Source: Gammaproteobacteria bacterium (GTDB taxonomy: Bacteria > Pseudomonadota > Gammaproteobacteria > JAJPIJ01). Taken from it: 46,994 bases of DNA. The stretch covers positions 1-46,994 of the forward strand of contig DATJVC010000023.1 of assembly GCA_035501935.1 (NCBI GenBank), read 5' to 3'. The position numbers and the translations under genes are program-made. Shown here one piece after another: positions 1 to 6,725 of this stretch (positions are counted from its first letter, which is position 1; each line of letters opens with the position of its first letter). A model generated the notes under the pieces. That model ran no database searches. It worked only from the letters and a program-made list of their open reading frames with translations, and was not told the DNA's origin.

Positions 1-256
1 GGGCGTCTTCAGGGACAAAAAATGTGTATTTGTCTGGATTGGCTAGCTGTGTGGCAATGGCATCGTCCGCCATCCCTTTGGCCCGGAGGTCTTTGGTCAG
101 TTGCTCGCGTTCCTGATCGAAGAGATCACTCATTCGCTTAAGGAACAGCATGCCGAAGATGTATTCCTTGTACTCTGAGGCATCCATATTCCCGCGTAGG
201 TCATCGCACGCGCGGAACAGGAGGCTTGAAAGCTGGCTGAGGGTAAGCTTAGTCAT
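1..256 (-). CDS. hsdM: Type I restriction-modification DNA methyltransferase subunit HsdM, N-terminal fragment
   Basis: The minus-strand frame opens with ATG at 256-254 and runs off the left edge after about 85 codons. The translation begins [20 protein letters not shown] and continues with a [12 protein letters not shown] stretch and F-L-K-R-M-S-D-L-F. This is the hallmark of the helical N-terminal domain of HsdM, the adenine-methylating subunit of type I restriction-modification enzymes. Known role: it pairs with the specificity subunit HsdS to methylate host DNA and with HsdR to cut unmethylated DNA. Only the N-terminal domain is visible; the SAM-binding and NPPF catalytic motifs would lie outside. 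An orphan or solitary methyltransferase of the same fold cannot be excluded. hsdS and hsdR are expected further left but are not seen. Confidence 0.85.
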   Translation of the reverse strand, partial: MTKLTLSQLSSLLFRACDDLRGNMDASEYKEYIFGMLFLKRMSDLFDQEREQLTKDLRAKGMADDAIATQLANPDKYTFFVPEDA

Positions 257-421
257 TGGGTGATCGACGTTTAAAGATCCTGGACCGAGTGCATTACTCA
301 GTCGCTTTTTATTATTTAAAGATTATGGCGCAATCGGATAGGGAACGCACTTTGAACTGAGTCGGTAAAAAGCGGTCTCCAGTAATACTCAAAAAAACAT
401 AAATAAGATACAGTTGCCGCA

Positions 422-1702
422 ATGACTTCTGCTCATCACAAACATCGCCCAAAGATTACCCTGCGGCGGATTTTGTCAAGTTTGGGGCCCGGACTCATCA
501 CGGGGGCCGCGGACGACGATCCGTCCGGGATCGCCACCTACTCGATAGTTGGCGCGCAGCTTGGCAACAGCATGTTGTGGACCTCCCTGCTTACCTGGCC
601 GCTGATGGCGGCGACGCAGATGATGTGCGCCCGCATCGGCATGGTGACGGGGCGGGGACTGGCGTTCGGGCTCAAGAAGAAATTTCCCCGTTGGCTGGTG
701 GTTGTGGCGGCTCTGGCGCTGCTGGTGGCCAATACCATCAATATCGGCGCGGATCTCGCGGGCATGGCCGACGCCGTCGAGATGCTGAGCGGGACCTCAT
801 CGCATTTCTGGGTAGTGCTGTTTGCCATGGGGATCAGCTGGGCCACGGTGCAGCTGCGCTATGCGCAAATCGCCAATACGCTGAAGTGGCTGGCGGTCTT
901 TTTGTTCTCTTATGTGCTGTGCGCCCTGGTGGTCAAGCCCAACTGGCACGCGATTATGAAGTCGGTGCTGTTGCCGTCACTGCCGCGGACGTCGGATGAA
1001 TGGCAGATGCTGGTGGCGCTCCTCGGCACCACGATCAGCCCGTATCTGTTTTTCTGGCAGACCTCGCAGGAGGTGGAGGAGGAGAAGGCCAGCGGTCGGC
1101 GCACCCGCCGGGCGCGCCGGAATGCCACGCCTGACGAAATTCTCAATCGCAAGCTGGATGTCGGGATCGGAACGTTTTTCTCGAACATGGTGATGTTCTT
1201 CATCATGGTGACGACGGCGGCCACGCTGCACCGGCACGGCATTCTGCACATCGAGACTTCGCGCGAGGCGGCCGAGGCGCTGCGGCCCATCGCGGGCGAC
1301 GGCGCGGCCATCCTCTACACGATGGGGATCATCGGCGTGGGCCTGCTCGCCATCCCGACGCTGTCCGGCTCGGCGGCCTACGCGATCGCCGAGGTGTTCG
1401 GCTGGCGGCGGCAGGGGCTGGACGAGAAGGCGCACAAGGCGCGGGCGTTCTACGCGGTGGTGCTGCTGGCCACGGCGGCGGCCCTGGGACTGGACTTTTC
1501 CGACGTGAACCCGGTGCGGGCGCTGTACTGGACGGCCGTCATCAACGGGGTGCTGGCGCCGGTGCTGCTGTTCGGCATCCTTGCGGTGGCCATGGACAGG
1601 CACATCATGGCCGGGCAGCCGAGCTCCAATCTGGGCCGCACCATGGTCGCTATCACTGCTGTCATCATGTCTTCGGCGGCGGTCGCGATGTTCGTGGTCT
1701 AG
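422..1702 (+). CDS. Nramp-family divalent metal transporter with non-canonical metal site
   Basis: This is a 426-residue polytopic membrane protein with about 11 hydrophobic segments. The first segment carries G-A-A-D-D-D-P-S-G-I-A-T-Y, aligning with the Nramp TM1 signature DPGN; here residues 33-36 read DPSG. The TM6 segment around residues 201-212 reads LGTTISPYLFFWQ where manganese/iron MntH proteins have a Met-Pro-His motif, so S206-P207-Y208 replace it. Known role of the family: proton-coupled import of Mn2+, Fe2+ or related ions across the inner membrane. The altered TM1 and TM6 residues make the substrate uncertain; magnesium-transporting and other divergent Nramp clades also depart from the canonical motif. 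A basic cytoplasmic loop (about residues 219-235) is rich in Arg. It stands alone, followed at once by a palindromic repeat. No clear Shine-Dalgarno precedes the ATG. Confidence 0.8.
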   Translation: MTSAHHKHRPKITLRRILSSLGPGLITGAADDDPSGIATYSIVGAQLGNSMLWTSLLTWPLMAATQMMCARIGMVTGRGLAFGLKKKFPRWLVVVAALALLVANTINIGADLAGMADAVEMLSGTSSHFWVVLFAMGISWATVQLRYAQIANTLKWLAVFLFSYVLCALVVKPNWHAIMKSVLLPSLPRTSDEWQMLVALLGTTISPYLFFWQTSQEVEEEKASGRRTRRARRNATPDEILNRKLDVGIGTFFSNMVMFFIMVTTAATLHRHGILHIETSREAAEALRPIAGDGAAILYTMGIIGVGLLAIPTLSGSAAYAIAEVFGWRRQGLDEKAHKARAFYAVVLLATAAALGLDFSDVNPVRALYWTAVINGVLAPVLLFGILAVAMDRHIMAGQPSSNLGRTMVAITAVIMSSAAVAMFVV

Positions 1703-1703
1703 C

Positions 1704-1966
1704 CAGGTTGGCGCAAAACTACTGCGCTCGACATCACTTTGTTGCTCGGGATTCGAAAATCCTCATTTACTGGCGTGTAAACTCCGGTTTTCTCACCCCT
1801 CGCGTCGCGTGCTGTACACGGCCGCGACCCGGTGCGCGCAGCGGCGAGTGCGGGAGCGGTCGACAGCGACCCGGTCAGTGTTGAACGCGGCCTTTGCGCC
1901 CCTACCCGAAAGAGCTGCTTCGCAGCCACGAGTCCGGGGCGCCTCGTGACGTTTTGCACCAACCTG
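1704..1966. repeat. Long palindromic repeat element, copy 1 (with internal insert)
   Basis: This fills most of the 329-nt gap between the Nramp gene and the next gene. The terminal arms 1704-1719 (CAGGTTGGCGCAAAAC) and 1951-1966 (GTTTTGCACCAACCTG) are inverted complements with one mismatch in 16. Inside, 1722-1815 matches 10263-10356 at 93 of 94 positions. The core contains a small GGATT-CGAA-AATCC hairpin and a looser inverted repeat (TTTAC/GTAAA, GAAAA/TTTTC). Compared with copy 2 there are about 120 extra bases (roughly 1816-1940), which include a GCTGC-TTC-GCAGC hairpin. The element starts one base after the stop codon of the upstream gene. The rest of the gap (1967-2031) holds only the leader of the next gene. 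I do not recognise a named family. Confidence 0.85.
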
Positions 1967-2031
1967 TTTGAGCGGGTTAATGCATACTACTAAGCTCGGC
2001 GCCGAAGCGGCGGACAGGACGGAGAGGGCGC

Positions 2032-3603
2032 GTGGACAATCACTACGATGCCATCGTGATCGGCTCAGGGATTGGCGGCCTGACCGTCGCGGCGATGCTG
2101 TCCCGCTACAACCGCAAGCGCGTCCTGGTGCTGGAGCAGCACTTCACCGCCGGCGGCCTGACGCACTGCTTCAAGCGCAAATCGGTGTACCTATTCGACG
2201 TCGGCTTGCATTACATCGGTCAACTGCAGCCAGGCACGATGCAACGGGCGATCCTGGACTACCTGACCGGCGGCGGCTTGCAGTGGACGCCGATGCCGCA
2301 CGTTTTCGACTGCTTCGTCTATCCGGACATCGAGTTTCATGTGCCGGCCGATCCGGCGGAGTACCGCCGCGCGCTACAGGAGCGTTTCCCCGCCGAGGCG
2401 GCCGCCATCGCGGCCTACTTCGCGGATATCGAGTCTACCGCCGCCTGGTACACGATGGCGCACATGACGGAGACATTTCCCTGGCTCGCGCGCAAGGGCT
2501 TCGATCTGGCCTTAGCGCTGCTGGGTGGCCGCGCGCGCATGATCACGAAGGCGTATTTCGACTCGCGCTTCCGTGACGACAAACTCAAGGCGCTGCTGGC
2601 CTCGCAGTGGGGTAATTACGGGCTGCCGCCCTCGCAGAGCTGCTTCGGCATCCACGCGCTCATCGTGGCGCATTACTTCAAGGGCGCCGCCTATCCGGTC
2701 GGCGGCGCCCGGCGGATATTTTCCGCGATCCTGCCCGCAATCGAGGCGAATGGCGGCGCGGTGCTCACGCGCAGCCGGGTCGATGAGATCCTGGTGCGCG
2801 ATGGGCGCGCCTGCGGCGTTCGCGTTTCCGATCCATACAAGCCGGACCGACCTTCCCGGGAATACCGGGCGGACGTCATCGTCTCCGACGCGGGGGCAAA
2901 GAACACCTACCTGCGCATGCTGCCGCGCGATGTTCCGATCCCGTTTCGCACGGCGCTTGAGGCCGTTAAGCCCGGCTACAGCGCGGTCGCAGTCTATGTC
3001 GGTTTCAAGGAGTCGCCCGCTGCGCTGGGCTTCAAGGGCGAAAACTACTGGGTCTACAAGGGCTACGATCACGATCGCCTTGCCACGGAAGGCGCATGGG
3101 GGGATTTTTACTATCTTTCATTTGCTTCTCTGAAGGACCCGCAGGCGCGTGCCCATACCGCCGAGATCATTACTTTTACGACCTATGAGAAATTTGCCCG
3201 ATGGAGAGGCACCGACTGGCGACGGCGCGGGCCGGAATACGAGGCATTCAAGCAGCGGATCGCAGACAGCCTGCTCTCCGAGGTGGAAAAGCGCTTCCCC
3301 GGGTTTCGAGGACTGATCGATTACATGGAGGTCTCCACGCCGCTTACCGTGGAGAAATTTCAAGCCGGCCCGGCCGGCGCCTTCTACGGGCTGCCGGCGG
3401 TGCCCGAGCGCATCGGCAAGCCATGGACGCACGCGCGGACGCCGGTGCGGAATCTTTACCTGACCGGCACCGACACCATGTCTCTGGGGATTGTCGGCGC
3501 CATGATGGGCGGGATGAAGACGGCGGCGTTGTTGAACGGCGCTCTGGGCTTCCCACGCTTGATGAGCGCCGTGAAACGGGCGGCGCGGACTAACCGATCG
3601 TAA
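2032..3603 (+). CDS. FAD-dependent phytoene desaturase / retinol saturase-like oxidoreductase
   Basis: This 523-residue flavoprotein belongs to the CrtI/CrtISO/RetSat superfamily (COG1233-like). A Rossmann FAD site lies at the N-terminus ([10 protein letters not shown]), followed by E-Q-H-F-T-A-G-G-L-T-H, where the acidic residue after the second strand would bind ribose. The C-terminal FAD signature reads NLYLTGTDTMSLGIVGAMMGG. Family members desaturate, saturate or isomerise polyenes such as carotenoids; the actual substrate is unknown. No carotenoid genes (crtB, crtE) are nearby, so a role in another lipid or quinone pathway is equally possible. The start is GTG, preceded by GGAGAGGG. Its 3' end overlaps the convergent gluQ gene by 14 nt. 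Confidence 0.8.
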   Translation: MDNHYDAIVIGSGIGGLTVAAMLSRYNRKRVLVLEQHFTAGGLTHCFKRKSVYLFDVGLHYIGQLQPGTMQRAILDYLTGGGLQWTPMPHVFDCFVYPDIEFHVPADPAEYRRALQERFPAEAAAIAAYFADIESTAAWYTMAHMTETFPWLARKGFDLALALLGGRARMITKAYFDSRFRDDKLKALLASQWGNYGLPPSQSCFGIHALIVAHYFKGAAYPVGGARRIFSAILPAIEANGGAVLTRSRVDEILVRDGRACGVRVSDPYKPDRPSREYRADVIVSDAGAKNTYLRMLPRDVPIPFRTALEAVKPGYSAVAVYVGFKESPAALGFKGENYWVYKGYDHDRLATEGAWGDFYYLSFASLKDPQARAHTAEIITFTTYEKFARWRGTDWRRRGPEYEAFKQRIADSLLSEVEKRFPGFRGLIDYMEVSTPLTVEKFQAGPAGAFYGLPAVPERIGKPWTHARTPVRNLYLTGTDTMSLGIVGAMMGGMKTAALLNGALGFPRLMSAVKRAARTNRS

Positions 3604-4498
3604 TTGCGCCTTTCACAGGTACTGACGCCCGCATCCAATTGTTGCCCGCCCAAGCCAGGACATCGGAAGCAGAGGCAGTTTCCAGTCCTCCCGGTGGCAT
3701 CTGACCGAGAAATTGCAGGGCGTGACAGAGCAGGGCGCCGGCCTGCGTGGTGTCGATGGCGGTGGCGCCGTTCTGCTTGCTGAGTTTGCGTCCATCGGCG
3801 CCGAGGGCGACCGGCAGGTGCAGGTAGCGCGGCGTGGCCAGACCGAGCAGGCGTTGCAGGTAAATCTGGCGCGGGGTGGAGTCCAGCAGGTCCGCGCCGC
3901 GCACGATGTCGGTGATGTCTTGCGCGGCGTCATCAACGACTACGGCGAGGTGATAGGCGATGACGCCGTCCGCGCGTTTGAGGATGGTGTCGCCGGCCTC
4001 GCGTTGCAGGTGCTGGGTAAATTCGCCTTGCAGTGCGTCGGTGAAGCTCAGGGGTTCATTGGGCAGGCGCAGACGCAGCGAGCGGCCGCGCCTGCCGGGC
4101 GGCAGGCCACGCCGACAGGTGCCGGGGTAGGGTTTGTCGCCGACTTCGGCACGGGTGCAGGCGCATTCGAACAACCGACGCTCCTTTTTGAGCCGCTCCA
4201 GCACGGCAATATATTGTTCGCGGCGGGCGCTTTGGTACAGCACTTCGCCGTCCCAGCGCAGGCCGAGCGCATCGAGCGCGCGCAGAATGGCGTCCGCCGC
4301 GCCGGGGCGGTTGCGCGGCGTGTCGAGGTCTTCGATGCGCACCAGCCAGCGGCCGTTGCGGGCGCGGGCGTCGAGGTAGCTGCCGAGCGCGGCGACGAGG
4401 GAGCCGAAGTGCAGCGGGCCGGTCGGGGAGGGCGCGAAGCGCCCGATGTAGAGATGGGAGGATGAAACAGGGGCAGTTTTATTGATACGGGAAATCAA
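3590..4498 (-). CDS. gluQ: Glutamyl-Q tRNA(Asp) synthetase
   Basis: GluQ activates glutamate and attaches it to queuosine at the wobble position of tRNA(Asp). It is a truncated relative of GluRS lacking the anticodon-binding domain. The roughly 300-residue length fits. The HIGH-type motif is F-A-P-S-P-T-G-P-L-H-F-G-S-L near the N-terminus. The KMSKS-type motif is GRKLSKQN. A zinc-ligand set is visible as F-E-C-A-C-T-R-A-E followed by YPGTC. Placement downstream of dksA on the same strand is typical in gammaproteobacteria. No ATG is available in frame upstream of the conserved LYIGRFAPSP block; the first usable codon is TTG at 4498, so the exact start is uncertain. queF, a queuosine-precursor gene, lies about 2 kb upstream, making a small queuosine-related cluster. 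Confidence 0.93.
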   Translation of the reverse strand: MISRINKTAPVSSSHLYIGRFAPSPTGPLHFGSLVAALGSYLDARARNGRWLVRIEDLDTPRNRPGAADAILRALDALGLRWDGEVLYQSARREQYIAVLERLKKERRLFECACTRAEVGDKPYPGTCRRGLPPGRRGRSLRLRLPNEPLSFTDALQGEFTQHLQREAGDTILKRADGVIAYHLAVVVDDAAQDITDIVRGADLLDSTPRQIYLQRLLGLATPRYLHLPVALGADGRKLSKQNGATAIDTTQAGALLCHALQFLGQMPPGGLETASASDVLAWAGNNWMRASVPVKGAITIG

Positions 4499-4544
4499 AT
4501 CATTTCACGGCAACGCGATTATTAATCCGGGTGTTATTTTGTAT

Positions 4545-4645
4545 CCGTTCGTGCTTCGATACCTCAGTACGAACGGTTGAAACGTAACCTGCCGTTCACT
4601 CTTCGATACCCTTCGGTACCCCGGGACAGGCCTCAGAGCGAACGG
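4545..4645. repeat. Two tandem REP-like palindromes with CCGTTCG...CGAACGG arms
   Basis: Two palindromes lie between dksA and gluQ. The first, 4545-4576, has arms CCGTTCGTGC and GTACGAACGG around TTCGATACCTCA. The second, 4592-4645, has arms CCGTTCACTC and GAGCGAACGG and a longer interior, but keeps the CTTCGATACC left core and CCTCAG right core. On the minus strand they read CTGAGG...TCGAAG inside CGAACGG arms. This resembles the widespread proteobacterial palindrome with CTGAG...TCGAAG inside GTTCG arms. They lie downstream of dksA in its reading direction, so they could act as terminators or 3'-end stabilisers. No U-run follows. Confidence 0.75.
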
Positions 4646-4657
4646 CATTTTATTGTT

Positions 4658-5362
4658 TTACGCGCGTTGCTTCTCGCGGATTTCATCCAGCGTCTTGCAG
4701 TCGACGCACAGGGTCGCCGTGGGCCGGGCCTCCAGCCGCTCGACGCCGATCTCGATGCCGCATTCCTCGCAGTAGCCGTACACGCCGGCGTCCAGCGCGG
4801 CGAGCGAATCGTTGATCTTCTTGATCAGTTTGCGCTCGCGGTCGCGGGTGCGCAGTTCGAGCGCGAATTCCTCCTCCTGCGTGGCGCGGTCGTTCGGATC
4901 GGGGAAGTTGGCGGCGTCGTCCTGCATGTGGGCCACGGTGCGGTCGACTTCCTCCATCAGATCGCGCCGCCAGCCGAGCAGCAGTTGACGGAAATGCTCG
5001 ACCTGTTTGGTGTTCATGTAGTCTTCGCCCGCGGAACGGCGGTAGGGCGTGACCGGGATCTTCGGGCCTTTGGTGGTGTCCGGCGGCTTTATGGGCGGCA
5101 GCGGGCGGGCCGAAAAAACCTTTGGAACCGGCGGCGGCATCCTGGTTTGCTGGGCCGTGCTGACCACCTTGAGCATCGGCGCGGCGGGTTTCCTGACGGG
5201 AACGGCGGCCGCTTTGACTTTGGATTTGGCCACGACCGGCTTTTTCACGGCCTTGACGGATTTTTTGGGCGCCGGGCGTTTCTTCGCCTGCGCCTTTTTC
5301 TTCGCCGGGCTGGACTTCGCGGCGGGTCTCTTTTTCGCTTTGGGTTTCTTTTTTGCGGCCAT
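4658..5362 (-). CDS. dksA: RNA polymerase-binding transcription factor DksA with long basic N-terminal tail
   Basis: DksA binds the RNA polymerase secondary channel and, with ppGpp, resets rRNA and amino-acid promoters. The C-terminal ~120 residues match the family closely. The coiled-coil tip carries D155-P-N-D158, equivalent to the two functional Asp residues of E. coli DksA, followed by R-A-T-Q-E-E-E. The zinc finger uses C198/C201 and C219/C222, and the end reads KTLDEIREKQ. At 234 residues it is some 80 longer than the usual ~150. Residues 1-58 are almost entirely Lys, Ala, Pro, Val and Arg, like histone H1 or AlgP tails, then a Pro-rich linker leads into MNTKQVEHFRQLL. The ATG at 5362 has a good AGGAG ribosome site just upstream; the frame stays open further upstream but lacks such a site. 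The gene faces gluQ across two palindromes. Confidence 0.95.
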   Translation of the reverse strand: MAAKKKPKAKKRPAAKSSPAKKKAQAKKRPAPKKSVKAVKKPVVAKSKVKAAAVPVRKPAAPMLKVVSTAQQTRMPPPVPKVFSARPLPPIKPPDTTKGPKIPVTPYRRSAGEDYMNTKQVEHFRQLLLGWRRDLMEEVDRTVAHMQDDAANFPDPNDRATQEEEFALELRTRDRERKLIKKINDSLAALDAGVYGYCEECGIEIGVERLEARPTATLCVDCKTLDEIREKQRA

Positions 5363-5430
5363 GTTTTCACTCCTGCCTCGCAAAACAGGCGGCGATATTA
5401 CTCGCAAAAAGTGATGGTAGGCAACAACGG

Positions 5431-6162
5431 TCAGGATCGGGGTTTTGTCAAGGCGGAACCCGAACGGTCGAGATACATCGCGGTGGCGCCGGCCACCGCC
5501 GCCGGCATGGCGATGAAGTTGATGAGTGGCAGCAGGCTCAGCAGCAGCGTGCCCGCGCCGAAGCCCAGGCACAGCCAGCGGTTCTCCGACAGCCAGCGCC
5601 GCTGGGCGGCGAAATCCAGTCCGTGCAGGCTCATGGGATAGTCGACGTAATTGTAGGCCAGCAGCCAGGCGGTGAAGAAAAACCACAGCACCGCGCCAAC
5701 AACAGGCACGAACAGCAACAGTAAAAAAGGAATGGTCAGCAGCAGGATGTAGCCCAATTTACGCAATTCGGTGAGAAAACCCTTCAGGATTTCGGCCGGC
5801 AGATTGCCGAGGCGCGTCGCCGCGGCCGGCCCGCCGCCGAGGTGGCGGGCCACCGCCCCGGCAAGCCAGCCGTTGAACGGCGCGCCGATGAGATTGGCCA
5901 GCAGGCTGAAGCCGAAGTACAGGATCATGAGCGCGGCCAGCGCCACGACGGGCCAGATGAGATATTGCAGCCAACTGAGCCACGCCGGCAGCAGCCAGTG
6001 CATCAGATGGCTCAGCCAATCCCACAGCCACCACAACCCGCCGGTGAAGAGCAGGGCGCTGATGCACAGCGGCACCAGCACGTAGGGACGCACGCCGGGG
6101 CGGTTCAGCAGCCGCGCGCCGGTATGGACATAGCGTGCGCCTTGTAAAAATGTTCCAAGCAT
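5431..6162 (-). CDS. cysZ: CysZ-like sulfate permease (EI24 family membrane protein)
   Basis: This 243-residue inner-membrane protein has about four to six long hydrophobic segments: around the LVPLCISALLFTGGLWWLW stretch, YLIWPVVALAALMILYFGF, ILLLTIPFLLLLFVPVVG and the C-terminal LLSLLPLINFIAMPAAVAGA. The L-I-G-A-P-F-N motif and the YPMSLHGLDFAAQRRWL segment are typical of CysZ/EI24 proteins, which move sulfate into the cytoplasm for cysteine synthesis. The likely ATG is at 6162; a TTG directly before it is the only alternative nearby. It follows queF by 13 nt on the same strand and probably shares its transcript; dksA starts 68 nt downstream. Confidence 0.85.
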   Translation of the reverse strand: MLGTFLQGARYVHTGARLLNRPGVRPYVLVPLCISALLFTGGLWWLWDWLSHLMHWLLPAWLSWLQYLIWPVVALAALMILYFGFSLLANLIGAPFNGWLAGAVARHLGGGPAAATRLGNLPAEILKGFLTELRKLGYILLLTIPFLLLLFVPVVGAVLWFFFTAWLLAYNYVDYPMSLHGLDFAAQRRWLSENRWLCLGFGAGTLLLSLLPLINFIAMPAAVAGATAMYLDRSGSALTKPRS

Positions 6163-6175
6163 CAATCGGCCTGTG

Positions 6176-6565
6176 TCAGGGCAGGGTGACGGGCGCGGGC
6201 GGCTGCCAGCCGGGCTGGCGGTATTCCGCGACGACGGTGGGATAGGTGCCGCCGCGGACGTTGAAGGCCGCGGTCAGGCGGGCATAGCGCGGCGCGGCGG
6301 CGCGCACGATGTCATCGAGCATGCGGTTGGTGACGGCCTCGTGGAAGGCGCTGTCATCGCGGAACGACCAGATGTAGAGCTTGAGCGATTTCAGCTCCAC
6401 GCACAGCCGGCCGGGTACGTAATGCAGGTCCATGGTGGCGAAGTCCGGCTGGCCGGTCTTCGGACACAGGCAGGTGAACTCCGGCATGCGGATGTGGATG
6501 GTGTAGTCGCGCTCGGGCGCCGGATTGGGGAAGGTTTCCAACTCGCGGCTGGGTTTGCTGGACAT
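6176..6565 (-). CDS. queF: NADPH-dependent 7-cyano-7-deazaguanine reductase QueF (short type)
   Basis: QueF reduces the nitrile of preQ0 to the amine of preQ1 with NADPH, a step in queuosine synthesis. At 129 residues this is the short single-domain (YkvM) form. The nucleophilic Cys region reads [17 protein letters not shown]. The QueF signature is [16 protein letters not shown], and H355-like chemistry is supported by F-H-E-A-V-T-N near residue 80. The ATG at 6565 opens a conserved N-terminus. It is first in a minus-strand group queF-cysZ-(dksA-gluQ) and diverges from smc. The product feeds the same tRNA modification that GluQ later glutamylates. Confidence 0.95.
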   Translation of the reverse strand: MSSKPSRELETFPNPAPERDYTIHIRMPEFTCLCPKTGQPDFATMDLHYVPGRLCVELKSLKLYIWSFRDDSAFHEAVTNRMLDDIVRAAAPRYARLTAAFNVRGGTYPTVVAEYRQPGWQPPAPVTLP

Positions 6566-6689
6566 GTTCAGGCTCGAAATTTTCCGGCGATTAAGATAAC
6601 ACAGCGCGGGATTTTTATGGCGGAGCGCGATTTTCGATAACCATTAAATAATCAGCCGCTTATACGATCACGTCTGCGTTTCCACGCGC

Positions 6690-6719
6690 TTGTCGGCGGC
6701 TTGGTGAATTGTGTATTCT
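6690..6719 (+). promoter_or_regulatory. Candidate smc promoter giving a leaderless mRNA
   Basis: TTGTCG at 6690-6695 and TATTCT at 6714-6719 are separated by 18 nt, each matching four of six consensus bases. The -10 box ends six bases before the smc ATG at 6726, and there is no Shine-Dalgarno. If real, transcription would start at or within a base or two of the ATG. Confidence 0.35.
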
Positions 6720-6725
6720 CCCGCC

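Noticed and set aside
1704-1966. Repeat element as an insertion sequence
   Set aside because: There is no transposase, the element is too short, and no target-site duplication is visible.
1968-2576. 202-codon frame at the repeat boundary
   Set aside because: It overlaps the FAD-binding N-terminus of the oxidoreductase in another frame and has no domain.
4577-5641. 354-codon plus-strand frame opposite dksA
   Set aside because: dksA is certain on the other strand. The Phe/Arg-rich translation reflects the reverse of Lys/Ala codons.
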